Source: Acinetobacter sp. WC-141
Lineage (GTDB): Bacteria > Pseudomonadota > Gammaproteobacteria > Pseudomonadales > Moraxellaceae
DNA length: 64,000 nt
Reading direction: 5' to 3'
Assembly: GCF_000313935.1 (NCBI RefSeq)
Contig: NZ_AMSS01000034.1
Coordinates: 62,001 to 126,000, forward strand
The translations under genes were made by a program, and so were the position numbers. Below are positions 19,168 through 26,246 of this stretch, piece by piece; the first letter of the stretch is position 1; each line of letters starts with the position of its first letter. A model generated the notes under the pieces. That model had not been told where the DNA came from and searched no databases. It saw only the letters and a list, made by a program, of their open reading frames with translations.

Positions 19168-19553
19168 CAAACTACTAATTCTTCCAGTAATTGACATACA
19201 CGATCCTTTTCTTTTTTTAAGATCATAACTTGACTGACTGTAAACTCATTGTCCAAATGGTAGTCTGCATGCACCCTAATTTGATGTAAAACACCAAGTT
19301 TTAATGCAAGCATATGGAAATTTTTGTTCTTTTTCTCAATTGCAAGATGCTCCATGCAAAATCTCAATTTCTCATGACTACTTCCACCCATGTTTTTAAA
19401 TATTTCTGGGTAATGTGTCTCAAGCCACTCTTTAACTTTATGGTATATAAAATAATAATATCGCCCAGAATAAGTTCTTTTTAGACATTCTTGATTTGAG
19501 TATGTAGATTCATAAAGATAATCAGCCATGTCGTTAATGCTTAATGAATCCAT
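19167..19553 (-). CDS. HEPN-like small protein
   Basis: A 128-residue, all-helical-looking protein. It carries R31-x6-H38 in GRYYYFIYHK, which matches the R-x4-6-H catalytic motif of HEPN RNases, with the same surrounding aromatic residues as in SRAYYAxFHA-type HEPN proteins. A second hallmark, R93-V-H-A-D-Y98, resembles the R-x2-ADY motif at the end of many HEPN (UPF0332/MNT-linked) domains. HEPN proteins are often RNA-cleaving toxins or abortive-infection effectors. Here there is no nucleotidyltransferase partner; the upstream gene (TPR-like) ends 1 bp before the ATG, so they are translationally coupled. Family call is by motif only. Confidence 0.6.
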   Translation of the reverse strand: MDSLSINDMADYLYESTYSNQECLKRTYSGRYYYFIYHKVKEWLETHYPEIFKNMGGSSHEKLRFCMEHLAIEKKNKNFHMLALKLGVLHQIRVHADYHLDNEFTVSQVMILKKEKDRVCQLLEELVV

Positions 19554-19554
19554 A

Positions 19555-20406
19555 TTAACTCTTCTTCACTCTTTCATCTAAGGCAAAATAAATTGAAAAA
19601 CTTCTAAAACTGTTTAATAGGCTATTAGAATCGGATTGATTGTTATAGTGTAAAAATAAATCTGTTAATTTCTCTTGCAAAGAATTATTCATTTCATCAA
19701 TTATTTGAATGCCATCTGCACACATATCTCCAAACAATTTTTTTGGTATATATATAATTTCACTCAACTGATCGGCATCCATATATGTAGTATAATTTGA
19801 TATAAATGAAGAATTTATTGAGAATCTAGAAAAAAACTCTTGAGTAGCCAATAACTGCATAGCTCTCAATACATTTTTATCAAGACTTGTTTGACTCATA
19901 AACTCTTCAGTTTCTGGCGTATCATCCTTATTATTTAAAAAGACTTCATTAAACAAAGTATTATTATTATTTTTTCGTCTTAAATCTTCTAACTCATCGA
20001 AATAATAGAACATATGAAACACCCTTAAGCATATTTCTAACATTACTTTGTCATCTTGATATAAGTCTATATATTGAAATAACAAATCAATACAACCATC
20101 TAAATTTCCGCCTAGCAAAATACAAGATGATAAATTTATTTTCGGTGATCTAGAAATTGGATCTAATCTCTCGGCTGCCTTGAAGTACGAAATAGCATTT
20201 TCATAGTTTGCTTCGTATGAGCTTAAAACCCCCAAACCCAAATATGCCATATAGGGATCACTCTGAACTAAATCATTCATGCTTTTTCTATATTTTGCAA
20301 TCAGCCGTGATCCTTCACCAAATGGCTTGAGATCAATTTTTATTGACTCATTAGCGAAGACTTCTGCTATTTCTTCCAGTTTGGTTTTTGGTAATGGCGC
20401 ACTCAT
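19555..20406 (-). CDS. TPR-like helical protein, partner of the HEPN-like gene
   Basis: A 283-residue protein without signal peptide or membrane span. Residues about 50-125 look like two or three tetratricopeptide-type helix pairs (YMAYLGLGVLSSYEANYENA, then YFKAAERLDP with the common LDP turn). The C-terminal half is helical, acidic and unrecognised. Such scaffolds often bind or inhibit a partner. The HEPN-like gene follows after a single base, so a sensor or antitoxin role is a reasonable inference but is not shown. Confidence 0.55.
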   Translation of the reverse strand: MSAPLPKTKLEEIAEVFANESIKIDLKPFGEGSRLIAKYRKSMNDLVQSDPYMAYLGLGVLSSYEANYENAISYFKAAERLDPISRSPKINLSSCILLGGNLDGCIDLLFQYIDLYQDDKVMLEICLRVFHMFYYFDELEDLRRKNNNNTLFNEVFLNNKDDTPETEEFMSQTSLDKNVLRAMQLLATQEFFSRFSINSSFISNYTTYMDADQLSEIIYIPKKLFGDMCADGIQIIDEMNNSLQEKLTDLFLHYNNQSDSNSLLNSFRSFSIYFALDERVKKS

Positions 20407-20568
20407 ACTGCAAACTTCAAATGTGTTTTTATTAAATTATAGCAATGGTGGTATCAATGTGCATCATTTTAGTAAGAACGTAAATTAATTTCGGTTTATT
20501 TTCATTGATCTGGTAACAAGACACTGAATTTGGGTATTTCGATATGATTCTCAAATTTGAGCATCATA

Positions 20569-20592
20569 AAAAACCACCCGAAGGTGGTTATC
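20569..20592 (-). terminator. Terminator after the DUF4760-like gene
   Basis: Stem AACCACC-cgaa-GGTGGTT with a T-run on the minus strand, directly behind the stop codon at 20594. Confidence 0.88.
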
Positions 20593-20593
20593 T

Positions 20594-21325
20594 TTACTTA
20601 ATACAACTCCATCTTTTTTGGAGTGCTGTTAAATGTTCATATACAGTTGGTGCTTTTACTTGCTTGTCTTTGATTACTTCTTCGAAAAATGTAAAGTTCG
20701 TATTAATGATTGTCTTCATCATATTTTTCATTAATGTTTCATCCAAGTCTCCAAAACGAATGCCGGTAGCAACAAATTCTAAATAGTTTAAAAGATAGTG
20801 GATTGCATCTTTATATTTTTGGTCAAGCATTTCAAAGTGTTCTTTTTTAAGAATATAGCCATCACCGAATTGTTTTCTAGCCGTTACAAAAACTTCAGTA
20901 CATAACATGACTTTGTGGTTATAGACTTCCGAAAGTCTCGACTCCATTAAAGTGTGTATTGTATGGCTTCTAGTTGCTGCCACACTATTTGCACGAGTTG
21001 GAAATAACCAACCTAAAATTGCTACCACGGTTCCCAAAAGAACTACCAAGGTGTTTGAAATTGTTTGCTTCTCTTCCCCTTGAGGGTTGAAAGATATCTT
21101 CGTTAATTCAAAAGCAAGAAATGTGTAGTGCCTTAAGAATAAATTCCAGTACACCAATTCCAAAAAAACAATCACTAATGCAATCATTATGAAATTTAAT
21201 TGCACATGGGTTCGTGGCTTTAAGAAGAATTTATCTTTAATTCTCTTATCAAAGAAATACCAAAGGCCCAAAAAAGGTAAAAATAATAAAATTGTTCTTA
21301 GTAATAATATGTTATCAATAACCAT
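20594..21325 (-). CDS. DUF4760-like membrane protein
   Basis: About 243 residues from the ATG at 21325 (MVIDNILLL). An in-frame ATG at 21349 lies inside the terminator of the mini-gene upstream, so the later start is preferred. Three hydrophobic spans near 5-22, 45-63 and 90-106 are followed by a cytoplasmic helical domain with AATRSHTIHTLMESRLSEVY and YLLNYLEFVATGIRFGDLDE; the LNYLE-x2-A-x-GI-x2-GD pattern resembles DUF4760 proteins. Function unknown; such genes often occur in islands. Confidence 0.55.
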   Translation of the reverse strand: MVIDNILLLRTILLFLPFLGLWYFFDKRIKDKFFLKPRTHVQLNFIMIALVIVFLELVYWNLFLRHYTFLAFELTKISFNPQGEEKQTISNTLVVLLGTVVAILGWLFPTRANSVAATRSHTIHTLMESRLSEVYNHKVMLCTEVFVTARKQFGDGYILKKEHFEMLDQKYKDAIHYLLNYLEFVATGIRFGDLDETLMKNMMKTIINTNFTFFEEVIKDKQVKAPTVYEHLTALQKRWSCIK

Positions 21326-21338
21326 TTTATACTCATAA

Positions 21339-21370
21339 AAATAAAGCATCCATAATAGGATGCTTTATTT
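21339..21370 (-). terminator. Strong terminator of the 17-codon mini-gene
   Basis: A perfect 13-bp stem (AAATAAAGCATCC, 21339-21351, with its complement 21358-21370) and 6-nt loop, followed on the minus strand by TTATTT-like T-richness. It lies 15 bp beyond the mini-gene stop. Confidence 0.9.
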
Positions 21371-21385
21371 GTATTCTTTTGTAAA

Positions 21386-21439
21386 CTAGCCGATGCCATA
21401 ACCATCTGCTAAGCGATAGTTTAATTTTGTAGTTTTCAT
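21386..21439 (-). CDS. 17-residue peptide gene
   Basis: ATG at 21439 reads MKTTKLNYRLADGYGIG and stops at 21386. A strong GAGGAGA ribosome site lies 4-10 bases before the ATG and a 13-bp-stem terminator follows, so it has its own transcription unit. The peptide is basic at the N-terminus and Gly/Tyr-rich at the C-terminus (LADGYGIG). It could be a leader, signalling or RiPP-like precursor, or a small toxin; no family recognised. Confidence 0.5.
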   Translation of the reverse strand: MKTTKLNYRLADGYGIG

Positions 21440-21479
21440 GGCGTCTCCTCTCAAAGCTTACGCTTGATTTAACTTATAT

Positions 21480-21750
21480 ACGTCTAAATAAAATATGCGT
21501 CGCAGTCGGTCGCCGCGTCGCAATAGTAAACGTTTCGTTTAAACGCATACTACGTACTAATGACAAAAGTGTCAATATCGAATCGTAACGTCGTTGTCAA
21601 TAGCGCAGCCGTATTATGTGTCAACAACACCGCTAAGTTATGTCGCGCGTTCGCAAACAGTCACCGAACGTCAGCATCTAAGCCTTCGTCGTTCGTACTG
21701 TCACCTTCTTATGCGCCTTATTCAAGAATATGCTGTCTATATAAACCAGC
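21480..21750. other. CpG-rich non-coding stretch with repeated TTGACA boxes
   Basis: Sequence character changes abruptly: CG dinucleotides occur about every 7-8 bases (GTCGC, ACGTC, TTCGTCG words), unlike the AT-rich surroundings. No plausible ORF is present on either strand. On the minus strand TTGACA occurs three times, at 21570-21575, 21595-21600 and 21619-21624, 24-25 bp apart. It lies between two tiny ORFs on the minus strand. It may be a structured RNA, a protein-binding array or foreign DNA. Confidence 0.6.
21547..21575 (-). promoter_or_regulatory. Sigma-70-type promoter for the mini-gene
   Basis: On the minus strand TTGACA (21570-21575), a 17-bp spacer and TAGTAT (21547-21552). A TGACA-cttt-TGTCA palindrome overlaps the -35 box and may be an operator. 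It would give a leader of about 100 nt before the 17-codon ORF. Confidence 0.55.
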
Positions 21751-21870
21751 TTAAGCTTTGTACTTCTCAGCAAACTGTCTAACTTTTCTTAAATCATCAG
21801 ATTTATGGAATAGCAGTCCTAGTTTTATTAAGTTTTCTTGGGTTAATAATCGATTTCCGCATTTCCCCAT
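21751..21870 (-). CDS. 39-residue small protein
   Basis: ATG at 21870 preceded by TTTGAGGGTGTTA; reads MGKCGNRLLTQENLIKLG.. and ends ..VRQFAEKYKA. The composition (basic, amphipathic helical, LFHKSDDLRKVR) looks protein-like rather than random. It is upstream of the CpG-rich stretch and in the same direction as the 17-codon ORF. No family recognised; may be a regulator of the small locus. Confidence 0.45.
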   Translation of the reverse strand: MGKCGNRLLTQENLIKLGLLFHKSDDLRKVRQFAEKYKA

Positions 21871-21878
21871 TAACACCC

Positions 21879-22208
21879 TCAAATATTTTTAGCTAATTCT
21901 TTTGCCAAACATTGTTCATGCCAAGTGGTTTGAAAGTTCTCGACAGCTTTTGACTTAATGAGAGGGTCTTCAAATAGCTTTGAAGAATATGCAGATTTGA
22001 TAAGCTCTTGATAAAGTTGTTTGGCTTGTTGCTCTTCAAGATGATCGGCGATGTCGTGTAACTCTTTAGCTGGCACTTCATGTTGTCTTGCATCCATCAC
22101 CCCACTTGCTGCTTTTTTCACAGTTTCACAGTAATGAAGTTCCATGGCTTCTGATGCTGCATAACATTGAATTGAAATCGCGCTGATAAAGAGGAATATA
22201 AATCTCAT
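21879..22208 (-). CDS. Small secreted protein, unknown
   Basis: 109 residues with a signal peptide (MRFIFLFISAISIQCYAASEA, cleavage probably after YAA). The mature part is helical and has two Cys (HYCETVKK and EQCLAKEL) that could form a disulfide. AGGTGAGATT precedes the ATG. A similar Cys-containing secreted protein is encoded at 36524-36862. Periplasmic; function unknown. Confidence 0.6.
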   Translation of the reverse strand: MRFIFLFISAISIQCYAASEAMELHYCETVKKAASGVMDARQHEVPAKELHDIADHLEEQQAKQLYQELIKSAYSSKLFEDPLIKSKAVENFQTTWHEQCLAKELAKNI

Positions 22209-22293
22209 AATCTCACCTTAATTTGACGCGCAAGGTTACCAACTAATCCGCCCAAATTTAAGTTAAAAAAGGTTATTTTTGTTTTGTCTTATT

Positions 22294-22740
22294 TTATTTC
22301 ACCTTTTGCACTTGAGTGTTAGAAGCTTTCAGCACTGTTCCATCTGCCGCGACTGGCGCCATAAATGGAATTTGCTGACCCGTATTTTTATCAATCAACA
22401 GCGAATGGCGCTCTCCACTTTCAAATAGGTTGTGCTCTCCCCATTGTCGCAAAGCCACAACCACTGGAAACAAACTCTCCCCTTTAGCGGTTAATACATA
22501 TTCTTGATAAGCAGTACCATCCGAAGCGTCTTGCATTTCAAGTACACCTGCATCCACTAACTTTTTTAGTCGGTCAGAAAGAATATTTCGTGCTACTCCT
22601 AAGCTGCGCTGAAAATCTCCAAAACGGCGCATCCCATCAAAAGCATCACGCACAATGAGCAGTGACCAGCGGTCTCCAATCAGATTGACGCAGCGCGCAA
22701 CAGGACAAGGTTCATCTTTTAACAATTTAGAGTTCGTCAT
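22294..22740 (-). CDS. HxlR-family transcriptional regulator
   Basis: A 148-residue winged-helix protein of the HxlR type: CPVARCVNLIGDRWSLLIVRDAF near residues 10-32 is the family hallmark, followed by RRFGDFQRSLGVARNILSDRLKKLVDAG (recognition helix and wing) near 38-65. Cys residues at the start of the domain can be redox sensors in some members. It is divergent from an MFS exporter, with two identical operator-like repeats between them, suggesting it represses the exporter and itself. Confidence 0.92.
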   Translation of the reverse strand: MTNSKLLKDEPCPVARCVNLIGDRWSLLIVRDAFDGMRRFGDFQRSLGVARNILSDRLKKLVDAGVLEMQDASDGTAYQEYVLTAKGESLFPVVVALRQWGEHNLFESGERHSLLIDKNTGQQIPFMAPVAADGTVLKASNTQVQKVK

Positions 22741-22774
22741 TAAGTTTCCTTACCAATAATCAATAACAAGTTAT

Positions 22775-22795
22775 CTAGTTGCATTTTAAAACTAG
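22775..22795. promoter_or_regulatory. HxlR operator copy 1
   Basis: A 21-bp site beginning CTAGTTGCATTTT and ending AAAACTAG, with inverted ends CTAGTT/AACTAG. An identical copy follows 37 bp later. Confidence 0.7.
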
Positions 22796-22811
22796 TAGAC
22801 TTAACATTCAA

Positions 22812-22832
22812 CTAGTTGCATTTTAAAACTAG
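22812..22832. promoter_or_regulatory. HxlR operator copy 2
   Basis: Exact duplicate of the 21-bp site at 22775. It covers the upstream TTG (22816) of the MFS frame, which argues that this TTG is not the start. Confidence 0.7.
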
Positions 22833-22851
22833 ATTAAATGGATTTAGGCCC

Positions 22852-24090
22852 ATGAAAGCTTCTCTTGCATCTTCAGCTTCACCCACAGAAAGCGATAAAC
22901 CGCTTTCAAACATGCCCCGTGGCGTAATTTTGCTGTTTGCCATAGCAAGTGGTGCAAGTGTAGCAAATGTCTACTATGCCCAGCCTTTGCTCGACATATT
23001 GGCCAAGGACTTTAATGTTAGTCATGCTGCCATTGGTGGTGTAGTTACAGCCACGCAAATAGGTTGTGCGCTAGCCCTCGTTTTTTTAGTACCGCTGGGT
23101 GATCTTGTAAATCGACGTCGATTAATGGCTATGCAGTTACTGGCTTTAATATTTGCCTTGCTCATGGTTGCCTTTGCTCACTCTACAATCATTCTTTTAG
23201 CAGGAATGCTTGCCGTGGGTTTACTCGGTACGGCCATGACTCAAGGGCTTATTGCCTATGCTGCGAGTGCTGCGGCTCCTCATGAGCAAGGACATGTAGT
23301 AGGTACTGCACAAAGTGGTGTATTCATTGGCTTACTGCTTGCCCGAGTATTTTCAGGAGGAATTAGTGATATAGCGGGTTGGCGTGGCGTGTATGTTTGC
23401 GCAGCCGTTATCATGGTTATGATTGCATTGCCACTTTGGAAACGTCTGCCTCATTTAAAAATTCAGCCCGTTAACATGCGCTACCCGCAACTTCTAGCCA
23501 CTATGCTAAAACTGCTGCGCCAAGAAAAAGTATTACAAGTGCGCGGTGTCTTAGCTTTACTCATGTTCGCTGCATTCAATATTTTTTGGAGCGCACTGGT
23601 CCTACCGTTGAGTGAGCCGCCATATCGTTTTTCGCATACTATTATTGGGTCTTTTGGACTCGTCGGAGTTGTGGGTGCTTTGGCTGCTGCACGTGCGGGT
23701 TATTGGGCTGACCACGGATATGCTCAGCGTACAAGCGCGGTAGCACTCTTCATATTACTGCTCGCTTGGGGTCCACTCTCACTTATGGGTTACTCACTCT
23801 GGGCACTGGTGATTGGCATTGTATTATTGGACTTAGGCGGACAAGCCCTCCATGTAACCAACCAGAGTATGATTTTTCGTACTCGTCCAGAAGCGCATAG
23901 CCGGCTTGTGGGTCTCTACATGTTGTTTTATGCGATCGGCAGTGGATTAGGTGCAATCAGCACAACGGCGACTTATGCCTATGCGGGATGGCTTGGCGTG
24001 TGTACGCTAGGCGCAGGTGTTAGTCTATTGGCACTGCTTTTTTGGTGGATAACACGTCATATTTCACCGCAGGAGGTAAGCCAAATATAA
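22852..24090 (+). CDS. MFS transporter (DHA1-like exporter)
   Basis: About 412 residues with 12 predicted spans. After a cytoplasmic tail, VILLFAIASGASVANVYYAQP starts TM1, and the loop 2-3 motif LGDLVNRRRLMAMQ is the classic MFS G-D-x3-R-R pattern. Late helices include ALVIGIVLLDLGGQALHVTNQ. The ATG at 22852 is chosen because the earlier TTG lies in the operator. Likely a drug or metabolite exporter controlled by the HxlR protein; substrate unknown. Confidence 0.88.
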   Translation: MKASLASSASPTESDKPLSNMPRGVILLFAIASGASVANVYYAQPLLDILAKDFNVSHAAIGGVVTATQIGCALALVFLVPLGDLVNRRRLMAMQLLALIFALLMVAFAHSTIILLAGMLAVGLLGTAMTQGLIAYAASAAAPHEQGHVVGTAQSGVFIGLLLARVFSGGISDIAGWRGVYVCAAVIMVMIALPLWKRLPHLKIQPVNMRYPQLLATMLKLLRQEKVLQVRGVLALLMFAAFNIFWSALVLPLSEPPYRFSHTIIGSFGLVGVVGALAAARAGYWADHGYAQRTSAVALFILLLAWGPLSLMGYSLWALVIGIVLLDLGGQALHVTNQSMIFRTRPEAHSRLVGLYMLFYAIGSGLGAISTTATYAYAGWLGVCTLGAGVSLLALLFWWITRHISPQEVSQI

Positions 24091-24237
24091 AAATAGAACT
24101 CATCCTTTATGAATACACATACTGAATTCATTCAATAACGATTTATAAGTATTAATTCAATGTTAGAGCTAAAGGATTCAGATTGATCTATTCATATGAT
24201 TCAACTTACTCGAACTGATTATTTAGCTAAGGAATCA

Positions 24238-25002
24238 TCAGTGAGATGTCTGTGCCGCTTTAGGTTTAAAGACCATTAAACAAATCACAATGAAAGCTAA
24301 TAAAACAAAAGACGCGCTAAATCTGCTTAGTTCTAATCCACCATGTGCAATAGGTTTATCCAGAAAATCTCCCAATACCGCACCTAGAGGCCTGGTAAGA
24401 ACAAAGGCCAACCAAAATAATAAGGTTCTTGAAATTTTGGTATAAAAATAGCAGATTGCCAAAACCAACAATAAAGTGCCAAAGATTAAAGCAGCGCTCG
24501 TATACCCCAACCCTTGCGTATCAGCCGTCCAATCGCCCAAAGCTGTCCCTAATGTTTGAGAAAACATAATGGTTAACCAATAGAAAGCTTCACTTTTTGC
24601 AGACTGGATACTTTTTACTGAAATTGTGCCGCAGCTTAAATACCAAACAAATAGAGATACGCCTAATAAAATAAGTAGTATTAAGCTCCCTCCTGCATAA
24701 CCCACACCTAAGGTTCGATCAACGAAATCGGCAATCGTTGTCCCTAAGGTCGTAGTGGCAATGATTGTCGCCCAGTAAAAAAATGAATTATAGTTTTTAG
24801 CTTTAATTTGTAGTCCGACAAATACTGCAAAGATCACTGCAAAAATTGCCGTACTAATTACATATCCCAAATTAAGGGACATGGATAGCGCATCTCCAGC
24901 GGTTTCACCTAGCGTTGTAGCTGCAATTTTAATGATCCAAAATAATAAAGTGACTTCTGGAACTTTACTCAAGGTTTTAGATAAATTCTCATGACTCATC
25001 AT
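24238..25002 (-). CDS. COG4705-like membrane protein with fourfold internal repeat
   Basis: A 254-residue integral membrane protein with about eight spans. The sequence repeats four times with the pattern W-(I/L)-x..TLG-x3-(G/A)D-x(5-7)-LGY: IAATTLGETAGDALS.., IATTTLGTTIADFVDRTLGVGY, FSQTLGTALGDWTADTQGLGY and LTRPLGAVLGDFLDKPIAHGG. Each repeat keeps an Asp in or near a membrane helix, which suggests ion or metal handling, but function is not established. A GTATGTT-ccca-AACATAC dyad at 25004-25021 covers the ribosome-site region and may be an operator. Confidence 0.75.
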   Translation of the reverse strand: MMSHENLSKTLSKVPEVTLLFWIIKIAATTLGETAGDALSMSLNLGYVISTAIFAVIFAVFVGLQIKAKNYNSFFYWATIIATTTLGTTIADFVDRTLGVGYAGGSLILLILLGVSLFVWYLSCGTISVKSIQSAKSEAFYWLTIMFSQTLGTALGDWTADTQGLGYTSAALIFGTLLLVLAICYFYTKISRTLLFWLAFVLTRPLGAVLGDFLDKPIAHGGLELSRFSASFVLLAFIVICLMVFKPKAAQTSH

Positions 25003-25268
25003 TGTATGTTCCCAAACATACCTTCATTAGCTGCTATCTAAAAGTTTATGCCTTAAGATAAAATTAAGGTTAAAAATAAATTACAAATACCTTTTCATAA
25101 AAGATGACACGGCGCATTTTGTCTCAATACTTAGATGAAAAATATAACAATATACAAATAAATAAACTATAATAATTCAAGGATTATGCATGTGAGTGAA
25201 TGAGATGAAATCTTCTCTAACAATGTAAATGTTGATATGCAACATTTGTCCATTACTATCAAAATTAT

Positions 25269-25673
25269 ATGAAAGCCCCTATAGGAACAAAATTGGGTAT
25301 TAATAATAAATTGATTTGCGCAGTTGTATTTGCTCTTCTGGCGGGATGTCAGCGGCAAGAGGCGAACGAAAATACGAGTGCGGTGAAACTACCTGTTTAT
25401 GAGTTTAATGGCGTTTCTGCATCAGCTCGCTTAAAAGGAATATTGCAGCTAAAACAAGAGTGCCTCTATGTGAACGATATCCTCATTATTTTTCCGGAAA
25501 ACACCGCTCAGTGGGATTCTGAAAAAGAAACCTTAATTTATAAAGGTAAGCTAGTTGCCGTAGGCAATGAGTTAGATATTGCTGGAAGTTTTGGTAATTT
25601 TGAGCAGGACAATCTACGCATTAAACATTTGAGTCCAATGTGTGATCATCAGAACATTTGGTTTGCAGGATAA
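25269..25673 (+). CDS. Small lipoprotein, unknown
   Basis: 134 residues. The N-terminus has a hydrophobic stretch (LICAVVFALLAGCQRQ) with lipobox LLAGC, so it is likely lipid-anchored. The mature part has alternating beta-type strands (ARLKGILQLKQECLYVNDIL..) and two later Cys. The ribosome site is weak. No family recognised. Confidence 0.65.
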   Translation: MKAPIGTKLGINNKLICAVVFALLAGCQRQEANENTSAVKLPVYEFNGVSASARLKGILQLKQECLYVNDILIIFPENTAQWDSEKETLIYKGKLVAVGNELDIAGSFGNFEQDNLRIKHLSPMCDHQNIWFAG

Positions 25674-25677
25674 TCTA

Positions 25678-25722
25678 CAGTGAAGGGTTCGAGTTCAATT
25701 TCCATCACCCTTCACTGTTTAG
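25678..25722. terminator. Terminator between convergent genes
   Basis: A perfect 11-bp stem CAGTGAAGGGT/ACCCTTCACTG (25678-25688 and 25707-25717) followed by TTTAGTTTTT. The loop resembles a T-arm but no tRNA is present. Confidence 0.85.
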
Positions 25723-25725
25723 TTT

Positions 25726-26205
25726 TTAAACGGACTGAATCAAATTATGATCAGATTTATATATTTTCCTGACAGGCCACCAGAAATAAATATAAATTAA
25801 GAGAATGACCCATCCCAACAATACATCTCCAATTAAATGTGGAAATTCATGTGTCATGACCAAACCCATAACAAGCATTGCCCCGAAGTGGGCAATATTT
25901 GCAACCATGGTAAATTCAAAAAACATATAGTTCTTTAAAGGCTCTTTGGCCGCTTTCAAAAGAAACCAGCCCCATACAATATAGATGGCTGAGATCATCA
26001 ACTCGTAATGCTCAGCTCCACCATGTAACGATCCCCAACGGACCAGCCGCACAAGAAATTTACCCCATTCGAATTGAAGTAAAATGTCGGGAATATTTAA
26101 AAAAATGACAAGTGCGGCTCCGGCAAAAAATAGAATAAAGCTGTAACCCATAAGCTTTGCTACGAAGCTGAACCGAGATATTTGTATTTGATGATTTGCC
26201 GACAT
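25726..26205 (-). CDS. Four-span membrane protein, unknown
   Basis: 159 residues with four hydrophobic segments, about 17-35, 65-85, 95-118 and 128-148. The motif GSLHGGAEHYELMISAIYIVWG between helices 1 and 2 is distinctive. It resembles uncharacterised small DUF membrane proteins. It lies 40 bp downstream of the old-yellow-enzyme gene on the same strand and may belong to that operon. Confidence 0.6.
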   Translation of the reverse strand: MSANHQIQISRFSFVAKLMGYSFILFFAGAALVIFLNIPDILLQFEWGKFLVRLVRWGSLHGGAEHYELMISAIYIVWGWFLLKAAKEPLKNYMFFEFTMVANIAHFGAMLVMGLVMTHEFPHLIGDVLLGWVILLIYIYFWWPVRKIYKSDHNLIQSV

Positions 26206-26246
26206 AATTTATGCCCTCACTGATATGAAAATTTATTTCATAATTT

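Noticed and set aside
21560..21782. Two plus-strand ORFs of 62-64 codons in the CpG-rich stretch
   Set aside because: Ser/Arg/Thr-rich composition without ribosome site; better explained as non-coding sequence.
25687..25712. GGGTTCGAGTTCAA-like sequence resembling a tRNA T-arm
   Set aside because: It is the loop of an 11-bp terminator; no acceptor, D-arm or anticodon arm is present.
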